The notes under the pieces are model-generated. The model saw only the letters and a program-made list of their open reading frames with translations. It ran no database searches and was not told where the DNA came from. A program made the translations under genes and the position numbers. From an uncultured Alphaproteobacteria bacterium (GTDB taxonomy: Bacteria; Pseudomonadota; Alphaproteobacteria; HIMB59; GCA-002718135), in assembly GCA_902594815.1 (NCBI GenBank), contig CACJNL010000002.1, positions 16,001 to 80,000 on the forward strand: DNA of 64,000 nucleotides, read 5' to 3'. Below are positions 55,283-64,000 of this stretch, in pieces (the stretch's first letter is position 1; each line of letters opens with the position of its first letter).

Positions 55283-57054
55283 TAAACTAAAATTTTACCT
55301 TTCTCTGCTGAACTTTCATCCTGTTTTTGATCTTTACTTAAAACCATTTCATTATGGGCAGATCCACTTTGAATCATAGGAAAGCAGTTTTCTTCTTTAC
55401 TAACCCAGATATCTGCAATGACAGTTTTATCAGTATTAATCATTTCATTAATTACATCATCTAATTCTTCTGGTTTTTTTGCCCTTAACCCAACTGCTTT
55501 ATAACTCTCTGCTAGCTTTACAAAATCTGGTAAACTATCAGTATAACTCTCGGAATATCTTCCTCCATGTAACAGTTCCTGCCACTGCCTAACCATTCCC
55601 ATATATTCATTATTCAGAATAAATATTTTTACTGGCAACCTATACTGAACAGCTGTACTCATTTCTTGAATATTCATTAATATCGATGCATCACCCGCAA
55701 TATCTATAATTAATGCATCTGGATTAGCTACTTGAGCTCCAATTGCTGCAGGAAAACCATATCCCATAGTGCCTAATCCACCAGATGTTAACCATCTATT
55801 AGGTTTTTCAAATTTATAAAATTGAGCAGCCCACATTTGATGTTGGCCAACTTCTGTAGTGATAAAAGTTTTTTTATCTTTCGTTAACTCATATAATCTT
55901 TGTATTGCATATTGAGGTTTAATTTCTTTTTCATCATTCGAAAAATTTAAACAATCAATTTTTTTCCAATTATTTATTTTATCCCACCATAATTTTAAAT
56001 CAGATGCGTTAGTTTTTAACTTTTTATCTTTCCATGTTTGAATAATTTTAGTTAATACCATAGTTACATCTCCAACTACTGGAACATCAACTTTAATTGT
56101 CTTGTTAATATTACTCTCATCAATATCTATATGAATTTTTTTAGAATTTGGTGAAAATGCATCTAATCTTCCTGTCACCCTGTCATCAAAACGAGCACCA
56201 ATGTTAACCATTACATCACATTCATGCATGGCCATGTTTGCTTCGTACATACCGTGCATCCCAAGCATGCCAAGAGAGTTTGGATGTGATGATCCAATTA
56301 CTCCAAGGCCCATTAATGTCATCGTTGCTGGAGCGCCAGTTATCTCAACAAACTTTGATACTAACTCAGACGCCTTTGGCCCGGAGTTGATGCATCCTCC
56401 CCCAATATAGAATATTGGTTTTTTAGCTTTGGAAATTAAATCTATAACTTCATTAATTTTATCATCATGTTTAAAAATTTCAGGCTCAAATAATCTATGT
56501 GATGGAATTAGTATTTTTTCTTTTTCTACGTAATTACCTTTTGCAAACTGTACATCTTTTGGAATATCAATTAAAACAGGACCAGGTCTTCCGTCTTGGG
56601 CTATAGTAAAAGCTTCATGAAAGACCGGTGATAATTTATTTGGATCTTTAACTAGATAGTTATGCTTCGTACAAGGTCTTGTAATGCCAGTAGTATCACA
56701 TTCTTGAAATGCATCACTGCCTATTAAATGTTGTGGAACTTGACCAGTAATACAAACAATAGGAATACTATCCATCATTGCATCTGTTAGACCTGTAACA
56801 ACGTTTGTTGCTCCAGGACCTGAAGTTACTAGCACTACTCCAACTTTACCTGTTGAGCGTGCATAACCTTCAGCAGCATGAATTGCCCCACCTTCTTGTC
56901 GAACCAAAACATGCTTGATTGAGTTTTGTTTAAATAAGGTATCATAGATTGGTAATACTGCTCCACCTGGATACCCAAAAACAACCTCAACCCCTTGATC
57001 TACAAGAGATTGCAATACAATTTCTGCCCCTGTCATTTCTTGTTTCATTGCCAA
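55282..57054 (-). CDS. ilvB: acetolactate synthase large subunit
   Basis: ThDP-dependent enzyme of 590 residues, first step of valine and isoleucine synthesis. The catalytic glutamate is E54 in VRQEGGAIHAAEGYARSTG. GPGATNVVTGLTDAMMDSIP and the FAD-binding central domain (about 195-345) follow. The ThDP motif is GDASILMNIQEMSTA...LNNEYMGMVRQWQELLHGGRY. No leader peptide or attenuator is seen in the 47 bases between miaA and ilvB, so control by attenuation at this point is unlikely. Confidence 0.97.
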
Positions 57055-57101
57055 GTTCTCTTAGGCTGTGGATAAAATAAAATCAATAAATTACTGCAAA
57101 A

Positions 57102-58019
57102 TCAGTTAATTTTAATAGAATTTATATCAATTTCAGATGGAAATTGATCAAATTTTTGAAAAATCTCTAATTTTGATGATTTCCACCAAGTATGTTGCCT
57201 TTTTACATAATTTCTTGTGACCTGCTGTCCTTTATTAATACATTCTTCCAAACTAATTTCATTAGTTAAATATTTTGCTATCTCAGGAACGCCGTGTGCT
57301 CTCATTATTGGAAGTGAACTATTTAAATGCAAGGTTAATAATTTTTTTACCTCTTCAACAGCTCCTTTATCAATCATACTAATAAATCGAGAATTTACGA
57401 TATCATAATTTTTTTTTCTATCTGGTAAAAATAAAAAAATTTTGTAATTAAAATTTTCTAAAAATTTTTTATTGTCACTTAATCTCCACTCACTTAGCTT
57501 CTTACCAGTTGCCTCATAAACCTCCCATATTCTTCTTAATCTTACTGTATCATTATAATTTACTTCCTTAAGTGAATTAGGGTCAAAGTTTTTAATTTGA
57601 CTAATTAAAAAATCTTTTCCAAATTCTTTAATTATTTTTTCAGACTCGTTTTTGATATTTTCTGAAATAGTTGGAATATCTATCAGTCCATTAATTAATG
57701 TATCAATATATAAACCAGTTCCTCCAACTAGTATTGGCGTTAAATTATTTCTATGGGTCTGATGAATAATGTTTACTGCATCATTACACCACTTTTCAAC
57801 ATTGTAACGCTCAATGCCATCAATGTATCCATAAAGATAGTGAGGAATATTTTTAGTTTCTGAAGATGAAGGACGAGCTGTTAGAATTTCCAAGTTTTTG
57901 TATACTTGCATGCTATCAGAATTAATAACGACACCGTTTAATTTTTTTGCTAACGTTATCGCAAAATCAGATTTTCCAGTCGCAGTAGGACCTGCAATTA
58001 CATAGATAGTTTTTTTCAA
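57102..58019 (-). CDS. miaA: tRNA dimethylallyltransferase
   Basis: Adds the dimethylallyl group to A37 of tRNAs reading U-starting codons. It has 305 residues. P-loop AGPTATGKSDFA starts near residue 8. VINSDSMQVYKNLEILTARPS, PILVGGTGLYIDTLINGL, YNDTVRLRRIWEVYEATGK and the C-terminal RNYVKRQHTWWK are the family blocks. It overlaps degP by 4 bases. Its Fe-S partner enzyme MiaB is not in the window. Confidence 0.96.
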   Translation of the reverse strand: MKKTIYVIAGPTATGKSDFAITLAKKLNGVVINSDSMQVYKNLEILTARPSSSETKNIPHYLYGYIDGIERYNVEKWCNDAVNIIHQTHRNNLTPILVGGTGLYIDTLINGLIDIPTISENIKNESEKIIKEFGKDFLISQIKNFDPNSLKEVNYNDTVRLRRIWEVYEATGKKLSEWRLSDNKKFLENFNYKIFLFLPDRKKNYDIVNSRFISMIDKGAVEEVKKLLTLHLNSSLPIMRAHGVPEIAKYLTNEISLEECINKGQQVTRNYVKRQHTWWKSSKLEIFQKFDQFPSEIDINSIKIN

Positions 58020-59410
58020 TTAGAAATAAATTTGATTGTCACCCAACTGGTTTCTTCATCTCTTTTAATCTTGAGTAATAAAGATGATCTGCCAGTTTTT
58101 TTATATTTTTCCACGAGTGCTATAAAAGAGTTTAGTGATTCGACAGGTTCTCTATTAACTTCCAATATTGCATCACCTTCTTGTATATTTATTTTATCAG
58201 CATCAATTTTTGTTACAATAACACCAACTGAATCTGTGCTATCTTTAATGGTAATACCTAATGATTTGATTAATTGTTCTTTAGTTTGTTTTTCTTTTTT
58301 TTGTGGTTTTTTATTTACATAAGTTTGTTCAGGTAGTTCACCAAGTTCAACCTCAATCATAATTTTTTTATTTTTTCGCCAAATCTCTACCTTAGCAATA
58401 GAGCCCACATCAGCTTCTGCTACTACTCTTGGCAAATCAGTCATTTTCACAATTTCAATATCATTAAATTTTAGTATAACATCACCATCTTCAATGCCTG
58501 CTTTTTTTGAAGGACCTTTAGGATTAACATTAGAAACAAAAGCACCCTTTTCGTTTTCGAGTCCTAAGCTTTCAGCAAAATCTTTTGAAACTGGTTGAAT
58601 TTGAACTCCCAACCATCCTCTTTTTGTACGGCCAAAATCTTTAAGTTGTTGAACTATTTTTTTGGCACTATTTGACGGAATTGCAAAACCAAGACCAATA
58701 CTTCCCCCAGTCTGTGAAATTATTGCTGTGTTAATGCCAATTACTTTACCCTCAACATTAAAAAGTGGTCCTCCCGAATTACCTCTATTAATTGAAGCAT
58801 CAGTTTGCAAAAATTTTACATAAGGACTGCTACCTCTTAAGTCTCTTGAAATTGCAGAGATGATACCAGCAGTAACCGTACCTCCAAGTCCCAGAGGATT
58901 ACCAATTGCTATTGACCAGTCCCCTACTCTCATTAAGTCGGAGTCACCCCACTGAACTGCCGTAAGCTCAGTTTGACCTGGTTCTATTTTTAAAACAGCT
59001 AAATCTGCTTTAGGATCTCTTCCTAATAATTCAGCAGTAAATTCTGTTTGATCGGACATTATAACTGTAATCTCGTCAGCGCCTTCAATAACATGATTAT
59101 TAGTTACAATAATACCTTCTTTATCAATAATGAAACCAGATCCAAGACCTGTCATAGGTCTTTGAGAAGGTGAATTTCTTCTTTCATTATCAAAATAATC
59201 TTTAAAGAACTCATCAAAAGGCGAACCTTCAGGAAATTGAGGCAATTGATTTTGTGAGTTATTATTTGTAACAATTGTTGTAGAAGCAATACTTACTACT
59301 GCAGGGGATAAATTTTCAACTAAATCAGCAAAACTATCAGTGTAAGCTTTTAATGTACTGGAATAAGTAAGTGAAAATAAAACAAGAAGACCTGATAGAA
59401 TTCTAATCAT
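58016..59410 (-). CDS. degP: periplasmic serine protease DegP/DegQ (Do family)
   Basis: Trypsin-like periplasmic protease/chaperone of 464 residues. Signal peptide at about 1-21 (LLVLFSLTYSSTLKAY). Catalytic triad H106 (TNNHVIEGA), D136 (DPKADLAVL) and S212 (GNSGGPLF). The LA-loop region is glutamine/asparagine-rich (about 50-85). Two PDZ domains cover about 255-345 and 385-455. It sits in the classical alphaproteobacterial run degP-DUF2065-hflC-hflK, a membrane and envelope quality-control unit. Confidence 0.95.
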   Translation of the reverse strand: MIRILSGLLVLFSLTYSSTLKAYTDSFADLVENLSPAVVSIASTTIVTNNNSQNQLPQFPEGSPFDEFFKDYFDNERRNSPSQRPMTGLGSGFIIDKEGIIVTNNHVIEGADEITVIMSDQTEFTAELLGRDPKADLAVLKIEPGQTELTAVQWGDSDLMRVGDWSIAIGNPLGLGGTVTAGIISAISRDLRGSSPYVKFLQTDASINRGNSGGPLFNVEGKVIGINTAIISQTGGSIGLGFAIPSNSAKKIVQQLKDFGRTKRGWLGVQIQPVSKDFAESLGLENEKGAFVSNVNPKGPSKKAGIEDGDVILKFNDIEIVKMTDLPRVVAEADVGSIAKVEIWRKNKKIMIEVELGELPEQTYVNKKPQKKEKQTKEQLIKSLGITIKDSTDSVGVIVTKIDADKINIQEGDAILEVNREPVESLNSFIALVEKYKKTGRSSLLLKIKRDEETSWVTIKFISN

Positions 59411-59613
59411 TATAATTCTCCATAATTGCTGAAAGTGAAATAAATAAGGCAGGCACCAATTATTGTCATTATTAAAGATATAGTCTTTATTTTTTGTGGA
59501 TCAACACTAGCTAACTGATCTAATAATTTTTTTAAATTTTTAGCTAAGAAAAAATATAACAAACCTTCGAAAAAAAGAAGTAAGCCAATACCCAGTAGGA
59601 GTAGCTTCAACAT
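59410..59613 (-). CDS. DUF2065 small membrane protein
   Basis: A 67-residue protein with two hydrophobic segments (about 2-23 and 46-63) joined by a polar loop containing LDQLASVDPQKI. This is the DUF2065 pattern: MLxLLLxGxGLxLFxEGLLYxxxP, then RR/KxIGLxxxxxGxxL. The gene is regularly found between hflC and degP in Proteobacteria and is probably an accessory of the FtsH-HflKC complex, though its role is not established. Starts and stops overlap by one base at both ends. Confidence 0.85.
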   Translation of the reverse strand: MLKLLLLGIGLLLFFEGLLYFFLAKNLKKLLDQLASVDPQKIKTISLIMTIIGACLIYFTFSNYGEL

Positions 59614-60488
59614 TAGTTTTCTATTTCAATTTCTCCAAAAAATTTTTCACAAACTTGACCTGGTGCAATCACCATAGACATTTCAGTATCTCCAAAAGTA
59701 TCTCTACAAGCTTGCATGGTTCTTAAAAAATCAAAAAATTCTTCATCTAAACTATACGCATCGGCAAGAATCTTATTTTTTTGTGCATCACCTTCACCTC
59801 GTAATATTGATGAAGTTCTTTCAGCTTCTGCAATGATTACAGTTTGCTGTCTATCTGCAGATGCAACTATTTCTTTTGACAATTCTTCACCTTCCGCTCG
59901 TAAAAGATTAGCTTCTTTTTCTCTTTCAGAACGCATTCTTTGATAAACATTATTAGATACTTGTTCGGTAAGATCAGTTCTCCCAATTCGTATATCAATT
60001 ATTTCAACCCCAAATGAATCTTGATTTGTTAAAATTTGGGTTTGGATTTCCTGCATAATTTCTATTCTCTCATTACTCAGTAATGAGGTTAAAGAATATT
60101 GTGCTATAACACCTCTTACTGAAGCATTTATAATTCTTCCAAATCTATCAGAAAAGGTTGCTTCATTCCTAACTGTTTGAAAAAACTTCAGAGGATTAAT
60201 AATTCTGTATCTAGCAAATGAATCAACGATGATTCTTTTTTGATCAGATAGTATCATTTCTTCAGGTTGAGGATCTAAGTTTAATAATCTTGAGTCTAAA
60301 AAAACAGCATCTTGAATAAAAGGTATTTTAAACTGCAAACCAGGTTTAGTAATAACTTTTCTTGGATCACCAAATTGCAACACAATTGCTTGCTTAGTTT
60401 CATTTACAATAAAGAAAGCGCCTGTAAAAGTTAGAAATCCTATAAATATAAGGAGAACTATAATGATATTTCTTGGTGTAAATTTCAT
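59613..60488 (-). CDS. hflC: FtsH regulator HflC
   Basis: SPFH/band 7 protein of 291 residues that with HflK forms a cage around FtsH at the inner membrane. One N-terminal membrane helix (about 6-28) has the NETKQAIVLQFGDPRKVITKPGLQFKIPFI block. The band 7 domain covers about 25-185, followed by a helical coiled region REKEANLLRAEGEELSKEIVASADRQ and a C-terminal VIAPG. It overlaps hflK by one base. Confidence 0.96.
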   Translation of the reverse strand: MKFTPRNIIIVLLIFIGFLTFTGAFFIVNETKQAIVLQFGDPRKVITKPGLQFKIPFIQDAVFLDSRLLNLDPQPEEMILSDQKRIIVDSFARYRIINPLKFFQTVRNEATFSDRFGRIINASVRGVIAQYSLTSLLSNERIEIMQEIQTQILTNQDSFGVEIIDIRIGRTDLTEQVSNNVYQRMRSEREKEANLLRAEGEELSKEIVASADRQQTVIIAEAERTSSILRGEGDAQKNKILADAYSLDEEFFDFLRTMQACRDTFGDTEMSMVIAPGQVCEKFFGEIEIEN

Positions 60489-61585
60489 TAATTATTATTT
60501 CCCTTTTTTATCTCGTTTAGAGGTAGATAAGGCACTACACCTTGTCCTCCAGCATCATCTAAGATAATTTTGTTTTTTCCTTCAAGCACTTCACGGAGAG
60601 TTTCTAAATAAATCCTTCTTCTAGTAACTTCTTTTGCGTCTTTATAACTATTATAAACGTCAATGAAATTTTGAGCCACACCTTCTGCTTGCTTAACAGC
60701 TTGTTCTTTGTAAGCTCTTGCACTTTCTATCAACTTTGCAGCTTCACCTCGAGCATTTGGTACAATTCTATTTAAATAAGTATTAGCTTCGTTAACTAAC
60801 CTTTCTTTATCTTGTCGAGCTCTCTGTACTTCATCAAAAGCGTCTATAACTTGTGAGGGAGGATCAACACTTTGTAGTTGAACAGATTGAATTAACACTC
60901 CACTTTCGTATCCATCTAAAACTTCTTGAAGACCATTTCGAACTACTTGTTCAACTTCTTGTCTTCCTTCAGTTAGTAAAAATTGTAAATCTCTTTGTCC
61001 CACAACTTCTCTAACAACACTCTCAGCCATATCTTTTACTGTAAGTTCAGGATTTCTGAGTTTAAAAAGAAAATTCCCTGCATCTTTAATTCTATATAGA
61101 ACGGTGAAAGCAACATCAGCTATATTTTGATCACCTGTTAACATTAAGCTTTCTTCAATAACTTTTCTCTCAGCATTAGTATTTGATGAAAAGCCTAAAT
61201 CAGAAGCGCTTCTAAAACCAACGTTTATTTTTCTAATTACTTCAACCTTTGGAGTAACTGTTTGACCAATTGGAGATGGAAAAAAATAATGAAGGCCTGG
61301 TTCGGTAGTTTGATTGTTCCATTTACCAAAAAGTAACTCAACACCCTGCTCATCAGGCTCAACTCTGTAAAAACCTGTAGCAAGCCATATTAGAATACCT
61401 ATTACAACTAACAGTGAAATGTTTCTTGGGCCACCAATTTTAAATTTACCAAATCTATCTCTGGCTTTCTTAATAGACTCTTCAAAATCCATATTATTAT
61501 TTGATCCACCACTTCCCCATGGATTGTTGCTATTCCCCCCAGATCCCCAAGGGTTGTTGTTGTTGTTATTTTTGTTCCAATTCAT
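60488..61585 (-). CDS. hflK: FtsH regulator HflK
   Basis: SPFH protein of 365 residues, partner of HflC. The N-terminal cytoplasmic tail carries two near-identical NNPWGSGG units after a run of asparagines, then a membrane helix (about 56-73), VEPDEQGVELLFGKW and GLHYFFPSPIG. Band 7 domain and the coiled region ARQDKERLVNEANTYLNRIVPNARGEAAKLIESARAYKEQ follow. It is first of an 18-gene minus-strand run. Its promoter must be in the 86 bases shared with mrp. Confidence 0.95.
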   Translation of the reverse strand: MNWNKNNNNNNPWGSGGNSNNPWGSGGSNNNMDFEESIKKARDRFGKFKIGGPRNISLLVVIGILIWLATGFYRVEPDEQGVELLFGKWNNQTTEPGLHYFFPSPIGQTVTPKVEVIRKINVGFRSASDLGFSSNTNAERKVIEESLMLTGDQNIADVAFTVLYRIKDAGNFLFKLRNPELTVKDMAESVVREVVGQRDLQFLLTEGRQEVEQVVRNGLQEVLDGYESGVLIQSVQLQSVDPPSQVIDAFDEVQRARQDKERLVNEANTYLNRIVPNARGEAAKLIESARAYKEQAVKQAEGVAQNFIDVYNSYKDAKEVTRRRIYLETLREVLEGKNKIILDDAGGQGVVPYLPLNEIKKGNNN

Positions 61586-61671
61586 ATTTTTTTTGATAAA
61601 ATCGACCTAGCTACTATCATTAATTAAACTAATTACTAAGTTATATTTGGGTGAATTTCAAAAAATCAAGT

Positions 61672-62697
61672 ATGTCTGGCAAAATATTTAAAACAATCAT
61701 AAATTTTACCAAAAATTACAACGATCCTGAGAGCAATTTACCATTTGATGAAAATAATACAAAAATTCAGATAGTTGAAAAAAATGGAAACGTTAATGTT
61801 AGTCTAACAATTAATGATAAATACTTAGATCAATATAATAAAATTGCTGACTTATTGAAAGAAGGTTTAAGTAAACTTGAAGGAGTATTATCAGTTAACG
61901 TTGCACTTACGTCAGAAAGCCAATCTAGTAGTGGTCAACAAAACGAGAGTAGATTTAAAATTAATGCAACAAACATTATTGCAATAGCAAGTGGAAAGGG
62001 AGGGGTTGGAAAATCAACTTTTGCTGTCAACTTAGCAGTTGCTCTAAGACAATTAGGAAAAAAAGTAGGCATTTTAGATGCGGATATTTATGGTCCAAGT
62101 GTTCCAAGAATGATGGGCATTTCTGGCAGACCTGAAGCAAGCAATAATAAAAAATTAATTCCACTAGAGAGTTATGGAATTAAGTGTATGTCCATTGGGT
62201 TTTTAGTTAGTGTTGATACGCCAACAATTTGGAGAGGCCCGATGGTAATGAAAGCGCTAGAACAAATGTTTAACGGTGTTGAATGGGGAACACTAGATTA
62301 TTTGATTATAGATTTACCTCCAGGTACAGGAGATGCTCAATTAACTCTTGCTCAAAGTTCAAAATTATCTGGATCAATTATTGTTTCTACTCCTCAAGAT
62401 GTTGCGCTAGCTGATGCCCGAAAAGGTATCAATATGTTCAAAAGAGTTAATGTTCCCATTTTAGGATTAGTTGAAAATATGAGTTATTTTATTTGTGATA
62501 GATGCAATGAAAAGCACTTTATTTTTTCAAATGATGGAGCAAAAAAAGAAGCTGAAAAATTTCAGATACCATTTCTTGGCTCTCTTCCAATTAGTAAAGA
62601 TTTGAGAATTCAATCTGACGAGGGAAGACCCTCGTGCATTGATGATCCTAATGGAGAAATTGCTAAAATTTATTTAGAAATAGCTAAATCAATATAG
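61672..62697 (+). CDS. mrp: Mrp/ApbC family Fe-S carrier ATPase
   Basis: P-loop Fe-S carrier, 341 residues from the ATG at 61672. The frame also opens 7 codons earlier at a GTG (61651). Neither has a clear ribosome binding site. The deviant Walker A ASGKGGVGKSTFAVNLA, DADIYGPSVPRMMG, IIDLPPGTGDAQLTL and VENMSYFICDRCNEKHFIF (the cluster-binding CxxC) are all present. The N-terminal MIP18-like part is shortened and diverged compared with usual Mrp. The stop is 3 bases from the convergent thyA end. Confidence 0.93.
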   Translation: MSGKIFKTIINFTKNYNDPESNLPFDENNTKIQIVEKNGNVNVSLTINDKYLDQYNKIADLLKEGLSKLEGVLSVNVALTSESQSSSGQQNESRFKINATNIIAIASGKGGVGKSTFAVNLAVALRQLGKKVGILDADIYGPSVPRMMGISGRPEASNNKKLIPLESYGIKCMSIGFLVSVDTPTIWRGPMVMKALEQMFNGVEWGTLDYLIIDLPPGTGDAQLTLAQSSKLSGSIIVSTPQDVALADARKGINMFKRVNVPILGLVENMSYFICDRCNEKHFIFSNDGAKKEAEKFQIPFLGSLPISKDLRIQSDEGRPSCIDDPNGEIAKIYLEIAKSI

Positions 62698-62700
62698 ATA

Positions 62701-63540
62701 CTAAACATTCATTTGAGCAACTATTTTAGGGTGTGGTTCATAATTATGCAATTCAAAATCCATAGTTTTGTAATCATTAATTTTTTTTGGTAAAAACTTT
62801 AAAGTTGGTAACTGCTTTGGTTCTCTTGTTAATTGTATCTTAACTTGATCAAAATGTTCTTCATAAATATGAAAATCTCCAAGGGAGTGAACAAAATCTC
62901 CAACTACTAATTTACATTCTTCAGCTAAAATATGTATTAGGAGACTATAACTTGCTATGTTGAAGGGAACACCTAAAAACATATCGCAAGAGCGCTGATA
63001 CAATTGGCAGCTTAGTTTATTGTTGGAAACAAAAAATTGTGAAAACGCATGACAAGGAGGTAAAGACATTTCATTGATCTCCGGTGGATTCCATGCAGTA
63101 AGAATATGCCTTCTACTATGTGGATTATTTTTTAGTCCTTCAATTAATTCCTGTATTTGATCAACACCATTAAAATTTCTCCATTGCACTCCATAAATTT
63201 TTCCTACATCACCAATAAATTTTGATTTATCTTTCCAGTAATCTGCCTCTGCATTTTGAGTCCAAATAGTTTTTTTATCCTCTAAATTTTCTCTTTTGTC
63301 ATCGTAAAGAATTTCAGCTAATCTTCTTTCATCATTTGAACCTTCTAGAAACCACAGTAATTCTGAAACTACCGCTTTCCAAGCAAGTTTTTTAGTCGTA
63401 ACAGCTGGAAAGCCGTCTTCAAGATTGAAACGCATTTGATAACCAAAAGCTTTTTTTACATTACCAGCTCTGCTTTTTACAAAATCTCCATTCTCATAAC
63501 AATATTTAAGAGCATCTAAATAATTTTTCATTTTCTCCAA
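62701..63540 (-). CDS. thyA: thymidylate synthase ThyA
   Basis: Methylates dUMP to dTMP using methylene-tetrahydrofolate. It has 279 residues. The catalytic cysteine is C163 in LPPCHAFSQF. VTTKKLAWKAVVSELLWFLEGSN, YGVQWRNF, RRHILTAWNPPEI, YQRSCDMFLGVPFNIASYSLL and LGDFHIYEEH are family blocks. It is the folate-oxidising ThyA type and not flavin ThyX, which fits the dihydrofolate reductase gene upstream. The first ATG (63540) lies 12 bases inside folA; a second ATG three codons later is a possible start. Confidence 0.96.
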   Translation of the reverse strand: MEKMKNYLDALKYCYENGDFVKSRAGNVKKAFGYQMRFNLEDGFPAVTTKKLAWKAVVSELLWFLEGSNDERRLAEILYDDKRENLEDKKTIWTQNAEADYWKDKSKFIGDVGKIYGVQWRNFNGVDQIQELIEGLKNNPHSRRHILTAWNPPEINEMSLPPCHAFSQFFVSNNKLSCQLYQRSCDMFLGVPFNIASYSLLIHILAEECKLVVGDFVHSLGDFHIYEEHFDQVKIQLTREPKQLPTLKFLPKKINDYKTMDFELHNYEPHPKIVAQMNV

Positions 63541-64000
63541 ATTTCAAAGTGACAACTATCATCACAACTAATTTTTTTTATTAATTTCATAGAGTTCATA
63601 ATTTTATTAATATCTATAAATTTATCACAATTAAAATTACCGTAGATTCTAGTTAAGTAAAACTCTTTAAATAAATTAAATGTTTGTTTAATAATTTCAG
63701 GTCCACCAATTACAAAGATATCTTTTTCAAAATATTCTTTTTCTAGACTCAGAATTTCATGTGATACATCTCCATTAATATAATGATCAGCTCCTGGGTA
63801 TAGAGAAAGATCTTTGCTTGTTACTAATATATTTATTCTATTTGCAAGTGGCGCAGGCATAAATGGGTCTTCCCAAGTTTTACTGCCCATTACTACAATG
63901 TGATTTTCTGTGTTTTTTTTAAACCATTTTAAGTCATTTGAATTTTTTGGCCAAGGCATACTACTGCCCTTACTTATGCCTCCTTTATCATCAACTGCCA
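63528..64000 (-). CDS. folA: dihydrofolate reductase, 5' end cut by the window
   Basis: Reduces dihydrofolate produced by ThyA. The frame stays open beyond the ATG at 63957-63959 to the window edge, and the extra residues (AVDDKGGISKGSS before MPWPKNS) are the conserved DHFR N-terminus, so the true start lies outside. The visible 157 codons have MPWPKNSNDLKWFKKNT, VVMGSKTWE, ILVTSKD and FVIGGPEIIKQTF, in family order. The proline in MPWP and the missing first strand depend on the rest of the gene. Confidence 0.93.
   Translation of the reverse strand, partial: AVDDKGGISKGSSMPWPKNSNDLKWFKKNTENHIVVMGSKTWEDPFMPAPLANRINILVTSKDLSLYPGADHYINGDVSHEILSLEKEYFEKDIFVIGGPEIIKQTFNLFKEFYLTRIYGNFNCDKFIDINKIMNSMKLIKKISCDDSCHFEIWRK

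Overview
This is a very AT-rich, tightly packed chromosomal segment, with no gene-free stretch longer than about 240 bases. It most likely comes from a streamlined free-living alphaproteobacterium, of the SAR11/Pelagibacterales or HIMB59/AEGEAN-169 kind. That placement is inferred from gene content and was not checked phylogenetically. Pointers to Alphaproteobacteria are an NDUFA12-type complex I accessory protein beside a DUF2155 protein, a double-length dCTP deaminase, DUF6165 and DUF2065 proteins, and a large sufBCDS operon. Many neighbouring genes overlap by 1-20 bases, several convergent pairs run into each other, and only one convincing intrinsic terminator is visible in 64 kb. No transposase, phage gene, CRISPR array, rRNA or replication origin was seen. 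There is one tRNA.

Layout. 1-1083: a pseudaminic-acid-synthase-like gene at the probable edge of a surface-glycan locus that continues to the left, next to an elongator tRNA-Met (1091-1167). 1179-7696: Fe-S assembly operon sufB-C-D-S-T-A, with the tRNA thiolase mnmA upstream and a perfect 20-bp palindrome between them. 7753-9647: a small alpha/beta hydrolase and tyrS. 9655-13095: prfB, which needs a programmed +1 frameshift, and penicillin-binding protein 1A. 13219-20336: a plus-strand run of RNase E/G, an M48 protease, dcd, aroQ, accB, accC and aat. 20291-22970: DUF2155, NDUFA12, pyrC and a heptosyltransferase-like gene. 23016-29895: ygfZ, an MFS carrier, a single-chain glycyl-tRNA synthetase, a 51-residue membrane protein, an S49 peptidase, polyprenyl diphosphate synthase, DUF6165, a cupin and rpe. 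29895-36253: a LysR regulator, a 27-residue highly basic protein, an AhpD-like protein, an SbmA/BacA-like transporter, fxsA, a DapA-family lyase, uppP, exonuclease I and a 59-residue membrane protein. 36272-41620: ribokinase, a two-domain aldehyde dehydrogenase, deoC and an LhgO-like oxidase. 41723-46840: a branched-chain amino acid ABC transporter. 46833-52084: the cell-shape genes rodA, mrdA, mreD, mreC and mreB. 52091-57054: leuA, ilvC, ilvN and ilvB. 57102-61585: miaA, degP, DUF2065, hflC and hflK. 61672-64000: mrp, thyA and a truncated dihydrofolate reductase.

How the genes fit together. SufS supplies sulfur to the SufBCD scaffold, and probably to MnmA next door as well. SufA, SufT and the distant Mrp act in Fe-S delivery. 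RbsK, DeoC and the aldehyde dehydrogenase form a coherent route from (deoxy)ribose to glyceraldehyde-3-phosphate and acetate. From hflK to livM, 18 consecutive minus-strand genes join membrane quality control, branched-chain amino acid synthesis, cell shape and branched-chain amino acid uptake, with gaps of at most 73 bases. The transporter's binding protein is the exception: it lies on the opposite strand behind a strong ribosome binding site.

I did not find a clearly new multi-gene system. The most interesting items are the variant RF2 frameshift site, the palindrome upstream of suf, the 27-residue basic ORF, and the joining of the liv genes to the mre/rod block.
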